Below are positions 34,049 through 42,205 of a stretch of DNA of 42,205 bases, in pieces (within the stretch, counting starts at the first letter, position 1; each line of letters begins with the position of its first letter). Source of the DNA: Mesonia sp. K7 (GTDB taxonomy: Bacteria > Bacteroidota > Bacteroidia > Flavobacteriales > Flavobacteriaceae); assembly GCF_003233725.1 (NCBI RefSeq), contig NZ_QKQV01000017.1, positions 1 through 42,205 of the forward strand, written 5' to 3'. The notes under the pieces are model-generated. The model worked only from the letters and a program-made list of their open reading frames with translations, had not been told where the DNA came from and did not search any database. A program made the position numbers and the translations under genes.

Positions 34049-35140
34049 TTAATGCCTGCTTCTAAGATAGTTAAAAAAAGTATGAAGGTAAAACAAGTTG
34101 GTAAATTGGTTGAGAACAGGAAAAAGCCATATAAGATAAGGCTCCTGCAGTTTTAAAGTCGTTTTTCTGTAAAAAAAGAATTGGACGACAAACCGAACAA
34201 CAATCGCTATTGCTGCCATCTGAAAGAAAAATAAATTGACAAACGCCAACACCACAAATAAAGGCAGTAACAAAAATTCTGTGACAGGAAAAACACGAAT
34301 TCCCATTTTCTGACTAGAACTAATCAGTTTTTTATTTTTTAAAGATTGTTTGTGATTTTCGTACCATGCTTTCCAAGAGAACGGAGTATTCTCTACGACA
34401 AAGTTATCTGCATCGAAATTGATAAAAGTGTTTTCTTTGTTGGCAATTTCTTGAATAAAAAGATTGTTTTCTGCCTCTGGAATTTTCATAAAATTCATAA
34501 ATCCCGAATGCTCATAATACAAACTTGCTTTATAGCTTTTGTTATAGAAATTGGCGTAATAAGGCAAACCAGATGTTAAATTGGCAAAGCTTAAAACCAT
34601 TTCTTTCATATGATAAAATCTAGCAAAAACATTACCTAAACTTTTGTTTGCTTGGTATTTGTAATAGCCTAATTCTACTTGTTTATCTTTTGCTTGTAGT
34701 GAAATACTTTTTAGCCAGTTTTTATTCGTTGGCTTAAACTGAGGCGATACAAAAACCAGGTTTTGTGAACTCGCTCTTTTGATACCTAAAGTAAGGGCGT
34801 ATTTTTTATTCCCCCAAAAATGCTCATTGCTTTTTACGTCTACCAGTTTTATTTGCGGATGTTGCTTTTCTAACTCTTCCAGTTCAAAAATAGAATCGTC
34901 TATCGAAGAATCGTTTACAATAATAAGTTCGTAGTTTTTATAGTCTTGCTCTAAGATAAGACCAATACTTTCATGCAAATTCTCTTGGTTATTTTTAAGG
35001 TATAGAATAACTGAAAGTGGAGCTTCCTGCAAACTCGCAAAAGCTTTTTGCTTTTTTGAAATAAAATTAAGGTAGAAAAGGTAATAAATAAGATTGATGA
35101 CAAAAACCAACCCAAAAGCAGCGAGTAAAATTATATCCAT
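34049..35140 (-). CDS. GT2-like membrane protein with degenerate catalytic motifs
   Basis: A 363-residue protein with an N-terminal membrane helix, a GT-A-like domain (about 40-235) and C-terminal hydrophobic segments (about 285-350). The start of the fold is kept (PLSVILYLKNNQENL and IIVNDSSIDDS). The place of the DxD motif reads VFVSPQFKP, with no acid, and the C-terminal QxxRW is replaced by WYENHKQ. It therefore may not transfer sugar, or may have another role. It lies between the 65-residue membrane protein and the sigma factor gene with gaps of 6 and 10 bases. Confidence 0.8.
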   Translation of the reverse strand: MDIILLAAFGLVFVINLIYYLFYLNFISKKQKAFASLQEAPLSVILYLKNNQENLHESIGLILEQDYKNYELIIVNDSSIDDSIFELEELEKQHPQIKLVDVKSNEHFWGNKKYALTLGIKRASSQNLVFVSPQFKPTNKNWLKSISLQAKDKQVELGYYKYQANKSLGNVFARFYHMKEMVLSFANLTSGLPYYANFYNKSYKASLYYEHSGFMNFMKIPEAENNLFIQEIANKENTFINFDADNFVVENTPFSWKAWYENHKQSLKNKKLISSSQKMGIRVFPVTEFLLLPLFVVLAFVNLFFFQMAAIAIVVRFVVQFFFYRKTTLKLQEPYLIWLFPVLNQFTNLFYLHTFFNYLRSRH

Positions 35141-35146
35141 ATAAAA

Positions 35147-35344
35147 TTATACCGAGTCTTTTTTACAATCTGCTTCTTCGGGTAATTTTCCGCAAAAACC
35201 ACAAGCTTCACCTTCTTTGTTAAGAAAAGGATTTTGGCTTGCACAAGTTCCTGCAAACTTACCATCTTTTTTTGCCCATATTTTGATGGCAATTCCTGCG
35301 AAAGCAACTGCCAATAACGCTACCGATATCAATAATAATTTCAT
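35147..35344 (-). CDS. Small membrane protein with conserved cysteines
   Basis: A 65-residue protein with one hydrophobic helix (residues 2-22) and a short polar tail with four cysteines (GTCASQNPFLNKEG, then ACGFCGK and ADCKK). The tail could bind a metal or form disulfides outside the cytoplasm. The family appears conserved in flavobacteria, but I know no function. It is the first gene of a likely operon with the GT2-like and sigma factor genes. A -7 box lies 4 bases before the ATG. Confidence 0.75.
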   Translation of the reverse strand: MKLLLISVALLAVAFAGIAIKIWAKKDGKFAGTCASQNPFLNKEGEACGFCGKLPEEADCKKDSV

Positions 35345-35348
35345 ACCA

Positions 35349-35356
35349 CAAAAATA
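35349..35356 (-). promoter_or_regulatory. -7 box of the small membrane protein operon
   Basis: TATTTTTG on the minus strand, a full TAnnTTTG match. A TTG lies 24 bases upstream of it, slightly beyond the usual spacing. The box ends 4 bases before the ATG, which suggests a leaderless mRNA. Confidence 0.5.
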
Positions 35357-35495
35357 CGATAATCTAGCATTCTAGAAAAACAATGTTCTATTTTAATAAT
35401 ATTTAATTCTTTTTAACTAAACTTTATCAATTCAATTAAAATGCTGGACAAAATATCAAGTATATTAGCTGAATAATTATAAAATTCTAAACTAA

Positions 35496-36113
35496 ATGAA
35501 ATTAACTAAATTATTTATTCTAGGAGCCTTTTCAACCTTAATGTTTACAGCATGTAAAGATGACAAAAAAGCCGAAGAAACAGAGATTGAAGTAACCGAT
35601 GAAACCAACATCGACACAGATAACAATACAACTGATGAGGTTGACACCAAGAGAAATCGTGAAGATATGAATTTAGCTGAGGTTACTCGTGCTAACACCA
35701 ACTTATCGAGCGTATCTGAAGCACTTGAAAGAGCAGGTCTCGTAGCAAAATTAGAAGCTGACACACCAGTTACTATTTTTGCTCCTACCGACGCCGCTTT
35801 CGATAAAATACCTCAAGAAACGAGAGATAGCTGGATGAAGCCAGAAAATAAAGAAAAACTTACAGGGCTTTTAAGCTATCATATTTTTCCAGGAGAATTA
35901 ACTGCTGAAAAATTGGTAGATTTAATCAATAATGCTGAAAACAACAAATATACTTTTGTAACAGCCAACAATGGTGAAGTAAGTGCAACTATCGAAAACG
36001 GAAGTGTTGTTTTATGGGATAACAAAGGAACTAAAACAACCATCGAAACAGCAAATATTAGTGCATCAAATGGTTACATCCACACGATAGATAACGTAAT
36101 GATGCGTGAATAA
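35496..36113 (+). CDS. Fasciclin-domain lipoprotein
   Basis: A 205-residue lipoprotein. The signal ends with MFTAC (Cys20), followed by an acidic Thr/Asp-rich linker (about 21-60) and one fasciclin (FAS1) domain (about 60-205). FAS1 motifs are TPVTIFAPTDAAFDKI, LLSYHIFPGELTAEKL and NGYIHTIDNVMM. FAS1 domains mediate adhesion or binding of small ligands at the cell surface. It stands alone on the plus strand and has a strong terminator. The function here is inferred only from the domain. Confidence 0.93.
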   Translation: MKLTKLFILGAFSTLMFTACKDDKKAEETEIEVTDETNIDTDNNTTDEVDTKRNREDMNLAEVTRANTNLSSVSEALERAGLVAKLEADTPVTIFAPTDAAFDKIPQETRDSWMKPENKEKLTGLLSYHIFPGELTAEKLVDLINNAENNKYTFVTANNGEVSATIENGSVVLWDNKGTKTTIETANISASNGYIHTIDNVMMRE

Positions 36114-36143
36114 TAATTGTAGTTTTAGATTGACCATTTAAGG

Positions 36144-36175
36144 AAAGCTGCTTTGCAAAAAGCAGCTTTTTTTTT
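36144..36175 (+). terminator. Terminator of the fasciclin gene
   Basis: An 11-bp stem AAAGCTGCTTT / AAAGCAGCTTT with loop GCAA and a run of T. It runs into the last codon of the convergent murB gene, so it probably serves both. Confidence 0.85.
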
Positions 36176-37190
36176 ATGGAATAATATTGACTTCCATTTC
36201 TAAGGTAATCCCAAAAGTATCTTTTACCTTCTGTTGGATTTCTTGGGCCAATTGGTAGACTTCTTTGCCAGAAGCATTTCCGTAATTCACCAGCACCAAA
36301 GCTTGGTTTTTATGCACACCTGCATCACCATTGCGATAACCTTTATAGCCTAAGGTATCGATAAGCCAACCCGCAGGCACTTTTACAAACTCCTCAGAAA
36401 TCGGGTAACTTGGTATATTTTCATAAGTTTTTTGAAGTTCTACGAAATGATTTTTATCAACTATTGGGTTTTTAAAGAAACTTCCGCTATTTCCTAATTC
36501 TTTTGGATTGGGGAGTTTAGCAGTTCTAATGGCGATTACCGCATCAGAAACATCTTTTACTGTCGGTTGTTGTATATTTTTTGCTTCCAACTCTTGCTGA
36601 ATGGCTCCGTAACTGGTTTTTATACGGTGATTTTTTTTCGAAAGCTTCAATAAAACACTGGTGATGATATATTTTCCTTTAGCTTCGTTTTTAAAAATAG
36701 AATCACGATAGCCAAATTGGCAATCCTGATGTGTAAAAGATTTATGTTCTAAGGATTGCATATGAATCGCCTCACAACTCACAAAAACATCTTTGAGTTC
36801 GACCCCATAAGCACCAATATTTTGGATAGGACTCGTACCTACATTTCCAGGAATGAGTGATAAATTTTCAATACCTCCAAAATCTTGGTTGATGCACCAG
36901 AGCACAAAACGATGCCAGTTTTCACCGGCATTGGCTCTTACATACACAAAACCATCATCTTCGCTTTCTATTTTTTTTCCGAGAAGGTTGATGTAAAATA
37001 CCGTTTTAGGAACATCATCGGTCAACAAAATATTGCTTCCGCCACCGAGCACAAAAATTTCTGAGGCATACACTTGTTGCAAAGCCTTTTCTAATTCGCT
37101 CACCGATTGTATTGTTACAAAAGCATTGGCTTTTACATCAATTCCAAAAGTGTTATGGTTTTTTAAAGAAAAGTCTTTCTGAATATCCAT
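36174..37190 (-). CDS. murB: UDP-N-acetylenolpyruvoylglucosamine reductase
   Basis: A 338-residue MurB, the FAD enzyme that forms UDP-N-acetylmuramate for peptidoglycan. The FAD-binding block is LGGGSNILL (about 48-56), GNVGTSPIQNIGAYG lies mid-protein, and the catalytic serine is in NSGSFFKNP (about 230). The length and layout match the type I form of E. coli. Its start codon directly follows the stop codon of the aminotransferase gene with no gap, so the two form an operon. Confidence 0.96.
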   Translation of the reverse strand: MDIQKDFSLKNHNTFGIDVKANAFVTIQSVSELEKALQQVYASEIFVLGGGSNILLTDDVPKTVFYINLLGKKIESEDDGFVYVRANAGENWHRFVLWCINQDFGGIENLSLIPGNVGTSPIQNIGAYGVELKDVFVSCEAIHMQSLEHKSFTHQDCQFGYRDSIFKNEAKGKYIITSVLLKLSKKNHRIKTSYGAIQQELEAKNIQQPTVKDVSDAVIAIRTAKLPNPKELGNSGSFFKNPIVDKNHFVELQKTYENIPSYPISEEFVKVPAGWLIDTLGYKGYRNGDAGVHKNQALVLVNYGNASGKEVYQLAQEIQQKVKDTFGITLEMEVNIIP

Positions 37191-38381
37191 CTATTCTTGG
37201 TAAGCTTGCAAGGCATCTTTCAAAATTTCCACAGCAGTGATCAAATGCTCTTTTTCTAAAACATAGGCAATTCGCACTTCGTTTAAACCTGTGTTAGGTG
37301 TAGAGTAAAAACCTGCAGCCGGAGCAATCATAATGGTTTTTCCGTCTTTATTGAAGCTTTCTAACAACCATTGCGCAAAATTATCGGCATTTTTTACCGG
37401 TAATTGTACGATGCAATAAAAAGCACCGTTAGGTTGAGCAACTTTTACACCTTCTATTTTCTCTAAACCCTCAATCAAGATATTTCTTCGCTCAACATAT
37501 TCTTCTATCACTTCGTCAAAATAGCTTTGCGGCGTTTCGAGAGCAGCTTCACTTGCAATTTGTGCAAGTGTGGGCGGACTTAATCTCGCTTGCGCGAATT
37601 TCATTGCCGTAGCAATTACTTCTTTATTTTTGGAAACAATACAACCTATTCTTGCTCCACACATACTGTAACGCTTAGAAACCGAATCGATCATAATGGC
37701 ATTATTGGCGATTTCTTTTTGGCTCATTACCGAAAAATGTTGATTGCCATCGTAAGCAAACTCACGGTAAACTTCATCGGCCAGCAAGAACAAATCGTGT
37801 TTTTTTGCCAATTGTGCCAATTGCTCAATCTCTTCTTGAGTATATAAATAACCTGTCGGGTTTCCTGGGTTACATATGATAATTGCCTTGGTTTTAGCAG
37901 TAATCAATTTTTCAAACTCACTAATCGGAGGAAGCGCAAAATTATCTTCGAACTTTGCTTGTACTGGAACCACTTTTACACCAGAAGAAGTGGCAAAACC
38001 ATTATAATTGGCATAAAATGGCTCAGGAATAATTACTTCGTCTCCAGGATCAGTAACGGTTCCCATCGCAAAAAGCAAAGCTTCAGAACCTCCTGTGGTC
38101 ACAATGATATCTTGCGGTTGAACATCTAGACCTACATTTTGATAATACCTTGCCAGTTTCTCACGATAAGAAGCAAATCCAGCCGAATGACTGTACGCCA
38201 AAATATCAAAAGTTGCATTTTTTACCGCATCGATTGCTACTTGTGGTGTTTTGATGTCTGGTTGACCAATATTCAAATAAAAAATCTCTTTTCCTTGTTG
38301 GGTTGCTGCTTCTGCATACGGAACTAATTTTCTTATCGGTGATTCGGGCATTGCCAAACCTTTGGCAGATATTTTCGGCAT
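37191..38381 (-). CDS. Aspartate-type aminotransferase (class I/II)
   Basis: A 396-residue PLP-dependent aminotransferase of fold type I. I took the ATG at 38381, because the longer frame from 38453 runs through the terminator of the upstream gene and adds 24 residues not usual in the family; a box CAACTTTG, one mismatch from TAnnTTTG, lies 15 bases upstream. The protein then starts MPKISAKGLAMPESPIRKL. PLP is held by K236 in SVSKRYSM, with NPGNPTG and ADEVYREF also seen. Aspartate is the likely amino donor. It is co-transcribed with murB. Confidence 0.93.
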   Translation of the reverse strand: MPKISAKGLAMPESPIRKLVPYAEAATQQGKEIFYLNIGQPDIKTPQVAIDAVKNATFDILAYSHSAGFASYREKLARYYQNVGLDVQPQDIIVTTGGSEALLFAMGTVTDPGDEVIIPEPFYANYNGFATSSGVKVVPVQAKFEDNFALPPISEFEKLITAKTKAIIICNPGNPTGYLYTQEEIEQLAQLAKKHDLFLLADEVYREFAYDGNQHFSVMSQKEIANNAIMIDSVSKRYSMCGARIGCIVSKNKEVIATAMKFAQARLSPPTLAQIASEAALETPQSYFDEVIEEYVERRNILIEGLEKIEGVKVAQPNGAFYCIVQLPVKNADNFAQWLLESFNKDGKTIMIAPAAGFYSTPNTGLNEVRIAYVLEKEHLITAVEILKDALQAYQE

Positions 38382-38438
38382 AATTTTATTTTTTGGCAAA
38401 GTTGCAAAAAAATCTAAAAACAATTTGATTTTAGTCCA

Positions 38439-38468
38439 TAAAAAAAGCCCCATAAAAATGGAGCTTTT
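38439..38468 (-). terminator. Terminator of the DUF1573 gene
   Basis: Minus-strand stem AAAAGCTCC / GGGGCTTTT (38460-38468 / 38443-38451) with one G-U pair, followed by T. It lies 18 bases after the stop codon and overlaps the rejected extension of the aminotransferase frame. Confidence 0.8.
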
Positions 38469-38485
38469 ATCATTTCGCTTTAAGC

Positions 38486-38878
38486 TTATTTCTCTAATTC
38501 GCTCTTGGTATCTTGAGCTTGAACATTTCCTTTGATCTTTAACGGAAATGGTGAGTTTTCTGTATTGGCATATACCGTAATGGTTTTTCTAATTAAACCA
38601 ACCTTTGTGGTATTATACTTCACCTTAATTTCTGCTGATTCTCCTGGAGCAATCGGATTTTTTGGTTTTTCCGGCACAGTACATCCACAAGTAGATTTTA
38701 CGTCAGAAATAATTAACGGTTCGTTACCTATGTTGGTTACCACAAAAGTCCTTACGCCGTCAGCATTGTACTCCACATTACCGTAATCGATCACTTCTTG
38801 ATCGAATTTCATATTGGCTTGTGCTGTGGCAGCAAAACCAACAAATAATAGTAATGTAAATGCAATTAAATTTTTCAT
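38486..38878 (-). CDS. DUF1573-domain secreted protein
   Basis: A 130-residue exported protein. The signal peptide ends around AATAQA (residue 21). The mature domain is a single Ig-like DUF1573 unit with ISDVKSTCGCTVPEKPKNPI, the hallmark CGCT block, and APGESAEIKVKYNTT. Such proteins are common in Bacteroidota and are thought to be periplasmic; the role is unknown. It is divergently arranged with valS. Confidence 0.92.
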   Translation of the reverse strand: MKNLIAFTLLLFVGFAATAQANMKFDQEVIDYGNVEYNADGVRTFVVTNIGNEPLIISDVKSTCGCTVPEKPKNPIAPGESAEIKVKYNTTKVGLIRKTITVYANTENSPFPLKIKGNVQAQDTKSELEK

Positions 38879-38976
38879 AATGTTATAATTTTTAGACTAA
38901 ATTAAAGGTTATTTCTTTTTAAACAAAATTATTGTAATATCATTTTATAATTCTTTTAAAAAACCCTTAATATAAG

Positions 38977-38984
38977 TACTTTTG
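38977..38984 (+). promoter_or_regulatory. -7 box of valS
   Basis: TACTTTTG, a full TAnnTTTG match, 28 bases before the ATG. No -33 TTG lies at the right distance. Confidence 0.5.
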
Positions 38985-39012
38985 TAGTCCTTAATTCAAA
39001 AATTAGACCAAA

Positions 39013-41640
39013 ATGGCAATTGCAGCATCTTATAATGCAAAACAAATGGAAGAAAAGTGGTATAACTACTGGATGGAAAATGATTATTTTCATTCGGAAG
39101 TCAACGATAAAAAGCCATATACCATTGTGATTCCGCCTCCAAACGTAACAGGCGTTTTGCATATGGGGCATATGCTCAACAATACTATACAAGATGTTTT
39201 GATAAGAAGAGCAAGACTTTTGGGCTATAATGCTTGTTGGGTTCCAGGAACCGATCACGCTTCGATTGCTACCGAAGCTAAAGTCGTTGCCAAGCTTAAA
39301 GCAGAAGGAATCGATAAAAATACCATCTCACGGGAAGATTTTATGAAACACGCTTGGGATTGGACTGATAATTATGGCGGTGTAATTCTATCGCAATTAA
39401 AGAAGCTTGGTGCTTCTTGTGACTGGGAAAGAACAAAATTTACTTTAGATGAACAGTTATCAAGTTCGGTCATCAAATCTTTTGTAGATCTCTACAACAA
39501 AGGTTTGATTTATCGCGGTTACCGTATGGTCAATTGGGATCCTGAAGCAAAAACCACCCTTTCTGACGAAGAAGTGATTTACGAAGAAAGACAAGGTTTA
39601 CTTTATTATATAGCTTACCCTATCGAAAATTCAGACGAAAAAGTAGTGATTGCCACTACCCGACCAGAAACTATTTTTGGTGACACTGCCGTTTGCATCA
39701 ACCCAAATGACGAACGTTTTACGCATTTAAAGGGAAAGAAAATTATCATTCCTGTGGTAAATCGCGTCATACCAATTATCGAAGACGAATATGTAGATAT
39801 GGAATTTGGTACAGGTTGTCTAAAAGTAACGCCAGCACACGACGAAAATGATAAAGTGCTTGGAGAAAAACACCAACTCGAAGTCATTGATATTTTTAAC
39901 GACGATGCGAGTTTAAATAGTTATGGTTTACACTATGAAGGAAAAGATCGTTTTGAAGCGAGAAAACTTTTTGTAAAAGAATTGGAAGAAAAAGGGTTTC
40001 TAGTAAAAACTGAAAATCACACCAATAAAATTGGAACTTCAGAAAGAACAAAAGCCGTCATCGAACCCAAAATGTCTGACCAATGGTTTTTAAAAATGGA
40101 GCAATTGGCAAAACCAGCCATTGAAGCGGTTTTGGAAACCGAAGACATCAAACTTTTTCCTGAGAAATTTAAAAATACTTACAGCCACTGGATGAATAAT
40201 ATCCGTGATTGGAACATTTCGCGTCAGCTTTGGTGGGGACATCGGATTCCAGCCTATTATTACGCGGAAGGCAAAAACGACTTTGTAGTTGCCGAAACTA
40301 TTAAAGAAGCATTAAAGTTAGCGCAAGAGAAGACAAACAATTCCGCTTTAAGCGAAAAAGACCTTAGACAAGACGAAGATGCTTTAGACACTTGGTTTTC
40401 TTCTTGGCTTTGGCCGATGAGTGTTTTCGACGGCATCAATAATCCTGATAACGAAGAGTTTAACTACTACTATCCTACCAACGATTTGGTTACCGGACCT
40501 GATATTTTGTTTTTCTGGGTCGCGAGAATGATTATGGCAGGTTATGAATATACAGGAGAAAGACCGTTTAAAAACGTGTACCTTACTGGTTTAGTGCGTG
40601 ATAAACAAAGACGCAAAATGTCTAAATCGCTCGGAAATTCGCCCGATGCTTTAAAATTAATTGATGATTACAGTGCCGATGGTGTTCGTGTAGGCTTGTT
40701 GTTGAGCAGTGCTGCTGGTAACGATTTGATGTTTGACGAAGCACTTTGCCAACAAGGTAAAAATTTCGGTAACAAAATCTGGAATGCCTTCAGACTAGTA
40801 AATTCTTGGGATATTAGCGAAGATAAAGCTCAAGGCGAAAATGAAAAAATTGCTATTGAATGGTATCGAAATAAACTTCAAGAAACACTGGTAGAAATTG
40901 AAGACCATTTCTCAAAATATCGAATTTCAGATGCATTAATGGCGACATATAAACTTATTTGGGATGATTTCTGCTCGTGGTTATTAGAGGCTGCAAAACC
41001 AAATTTCAACGAAAGTATTGCTAGAAAAACCTATGAGGAAATCATCAATCTTTTTGAAGAAAACTTAAAGATTTTACATCCATTTATGCCGTTTTTAACG
41101 GAAGAGATTTGGCAAAATATTTCCGAAAGAACTTCAAATGAAGCTTTAATCATAGCATCGTGGCCGGAAACAAAGACTATTGACAAAAAACTGCTTTCTG
41201 ATTTTGAAGAAACCAAAGAGATTGTTTCGGCGGTGAGAAAAATCCGTAAAGAGAAAAACATCTCCTTTAAAGAAGAATTAGAACTTTTTGTATTGAATAA
41301 TGATGTAAAACAAGCTGCTATCATTCAAAAATTAGGAAATATTACTACGATTGAAAAAATTGACACTGCTAAAGAAAACAGTCTTACCTTTAGGGTAAAT
41401 GCAGTAGAATATTACATTCCTTTCAGCGAAAGCATAGATGTGGATGCCGAAATTACGAAGCTTACAGAAGAACTAAAATACCAAGAAGGTTTCTTAAAAT
41501 CGGTACAGAAAAAACTATCTAACGAACGCTTTGTAAATAATGCTCCAGACCAAGTGGTTGCCATAGAAAAGCAGAAAGAAGCAGACGCTCAAGCTAAGAT
41601 AGAAGCGATAGAAAAGAGTTTAGCAAATCTTAAAAATTAA
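39013..41640 (+). CDS. valS: Valyl-tRNA synthetase
   Basis: An 875-residue class I aminoacyl-tRNA synthetase that charges tRNA-Val. The HIGH motif is HMGH (50-53), preceded by PPPNVTGVL. The KMSKS motif is at 535-539 in RKMSKSLGNSPD. The editing domain (about 190-330) includes the GTGCLKVTPAHDEND block. The anticodon-binding domain and a C-terminal coiled coil (about 815-875) complete the usual layout. Full length, with no partner genes on the same strand. Confidence 0.98.
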   Translation: MAIAASYNAKQMEEKWYNYWMENDYFHSEVNDKKPYTIVIPPPNVTGVLHMGHMLNNTIQDVLIRRARLLGYNACWVPGTDHASIATEAKVVAKLKAEGIDKNTISREDFMKHAWDWTDNYGGVILSQLKKLGASCDWERTKFTLDEQLSSSVIKSFVDLYNKGLIYRGYRMVNWDPEAKTTLSDEEVIYEERQGLLYYIAYPIENSDEKVVIATTRPETIFGDTAVCINPNDERFTHLKGKKIIIPVVNRVIPIIEDEYVDMEFGTGCLKVTPAHDENDKVLGEKHQLEVIDIFNDDASLNSYGLHYEGKDRFEARKLFVKELEEKGFLVKTENHTNKIGTSERTKAVIEPKMSDQWFLKMEQLAKPAIEAVLETEDIKLFPEKFKNTYSHWMNNIRDWNISRQLWWGHRIPAYYYAEGKNDFVVAETIKEALKLAQEKTNNSALSEKDLRQDEDALDTWFSSWLWPMSVFDGINNPDNEEFNYYYPTNDLVTGPDILFFWVARMIMAGYEYTGERPFKNVYLTGLVRDKQRRKMSKSLGNSPDALKLIDDYSADGVRVGLLLSSAAGNDLMFDEALCQQGKNFGNKIWNAFRLVNSWDISEDKAQGENEKIAIEWYRNKLQETLVEIEDHFSKYRISDALMATYKLIWDDFCSWLLEAAKPNFNESIARKTYEEIINLFEENLKILHPFMPFLTEEIWQNISERTSNEALIIASWPETKTIDKKLLSDFEETKEIVSAVRKIRKEKNISFKEELELFVLNNDVKQAAIIQKLGNITTIEKIDTAKENSLTFRVNAVEYYIPFSESIDVDAEITKLTEELKYQEGFLKSVQKKLSNERFVNNAPDQVVAIEKQKEADAQAKIEAIEKSLANLKN

Positions 41641-41730
41641 CAAAACTCTTATAATTATCTTAAAATATTTTGTAATCCTAGAGTTTCGCATACATTTACA
41701 CTAACAAATGATTATAAAATTAATTTTATT

Positions 41731-42051
41731 ATGAAAAACCTATCAAAATTATTAAGCATTCTTTTTATTGCTAGTATTGCATTAGTTAGCTGTAGAGATG
41801 AAGAGAAAAAAGACGGTGAAACTGCTGAAGAGACAACTGTAATCGAAGGTATTGAAGTTGACAAAGACGCAAAAGTTGAAGTTAACCAAGACGGAGACAA
41901 AGTAGAAATCACTGAAGACAACAGAGAGATTGAAATTCAGAAAGAAAGTGATGGTTCTATCGAAAAGATAAAAATTGATGAGCCAGGTAAAGAGACTAAA
42001 ATCAAAATGGAAGACGGTCAGGTAGAAAAGGAAAAAGTTGAAGTGAAGTAA
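41731..42051 (+). CDS. Small acidic lipoprotein
   Basis: A 106-residue lipoprotein with signal ending LVSC (Cys21). The mature part is extremely rich in Glu, Lys and Asp and has short alternating patterns (VEVNQDGDKVEITEDN, IEIQKESDGSIEKIKI) that suggest a small beta-sheet of repeated strands. Not recognised as a known domain. It stands alone and has a strong terminator 29 bases after the stop. Confidence 0.75.
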   Translation: MKNLSKLLSILFIASIALVSCRDEEKKDGETAEETTVIEGIEVDKDAKVEVNQDGDKVEITEDNREIEIQKESDGSIEKIKIDEPGKETKIKMEDGQVEKEKVEVK

Positions 42052-42079
42052 TTCTTAGTTCGCTTTCGCTAAAAAATAT

Positions 42080-42107
42080 AACCCGATGAGTTTTCATCGG
42101 GTTTTTT
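42080..42107 (+). terminator. Terminator of the acidic lipoprotein gene
   Basis: A perfect 10-bp stem AACCCGATGA / TCATCGGGTT with loop GTTT and a T-run. Confidence 0.88.
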
Positions 42108-42137
42108 GTTTGGTATTGTTTCTATAGGAGTCCATAA

Positions 42138-42170
42138 AAACAAAAAGCCCCCATCAAAAGATGAGGGCTT
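42138..42170 (-). terminator. Terminator of the rRNA operon
   Basis: Minus-strand stem AAGCCCTCATC / GATGGGGGCTT (42160-42170 / 42145-42155) with one G-U pair, followed by T. It lies just after the 5S rRNA end. Confidence 0.85.
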
Positions 42171-42175
42171 AAAAA

Positions 42176-42205
42176 AGGCGGTGACCTACTCTCCCACAAT
42201 AAGCA
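42176..42205 (-). rRNA. rrf: 5S ribosomal RNA, 3' end (partial)
   Basis: Read on the minus strand, the last 30 bases end GTGGGAGAGTAGGTCACCGCC in part; the segment matches the conserved 3' end of bacterial 5S rRNA. The gene continues beyond the window, so an rRNA operon is located to the right and is transcribed toward this window. Confidence 0.88.

Noticed and set aside
38382-38453. N-terminal extension of the aminotransferase
   Set aside because: It overlaps the terminator of the upstream gene and is not part of the family's usual length; the internal ATG gives the standard start.

Overview
The window looks like a chromosome segment of a flavobacterium (Bacteroidota, probably Flavobacteriaceae). 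The DNA is AT-rich, many genes encode lipoproteins with a Cys lipobox, promoters carry the Bacteroidota -7 box TAnnTTTG, and the gene families present (HU-HIG type HU protein, DUF1573, Nif3 with insert, LVIVD lipoprotein, fasciclin lipoprotein, LytTR regulator) are typical of that group. All calls come from reading the sequence; no database search was run.

Positions 1-4700 hold an AlkB-type DNA repair oxygenase, a small lipoprotein, an HU-like protein with a phased repeat upstream, an NADPH-dependent FMN reductase family protein and an LVIVD-repeat lipoprotein. Positions 4762-12984 form one tight minus-strand operon of six genes: LytTR response regulator, large hybrid histidine kinase, Hpt protein, single-domain response regulator, HEAT-repeat membrane protein and processive-type GT2 glycosyltransferase. 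It looks like a complete phosphorelay attached to a polysaccharide synthase.

Positions 13181-23185 are the most interesting part: a mobile element of about 10 kb inserted at the 3' end of mnmE (trmE). A near-identical 21-bp direct repeat marks both ends, and both copies encode the MnmE tail NFCIGK plus a stop with synonymous differences. The element carries a three-gene minus-strand defence operon of Lamassu / ABC-three-component type (Cap4-like nuclease candidate, small middle subunit, SMC/Rad50-like ATPase with zinc hook), a lipoprotein, a structured RNA candidate, an excisionase-like protein, a tyrosine integrase, and a tandem winged-helix Rep-like protein. Four iteron-like repeats at 22-23 bp spacing and an AT-rich tract lie upstream of the Rep-like gene. 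Two small unknown genes lie between there and the right end. The combination suggests a site-specific integrative element that may also replicate, carrying an anti-plasmid or anti-phage system.

Positions 23164-42205 are core chromosome: mnmE, DUF4870 protein, lipoproteins, MsrA, a coiled-coil protein that has lost its zinc ribbon, Nif3, LpxK, a hybrid kinase, GAPDH, LipA, a sigma factor, a GT2-like protein without its acidic catalytic motifs, a small membrane protein, a fasciclin lipoprotein, MurB, an aspartate-type aminotransferase, a DUF1573 protein, ValS and an acidic lipoprotein. The window ends inside the 3' end of a 5S rRNA gene on the minus strand, so an rRNA operon lies just to the right.
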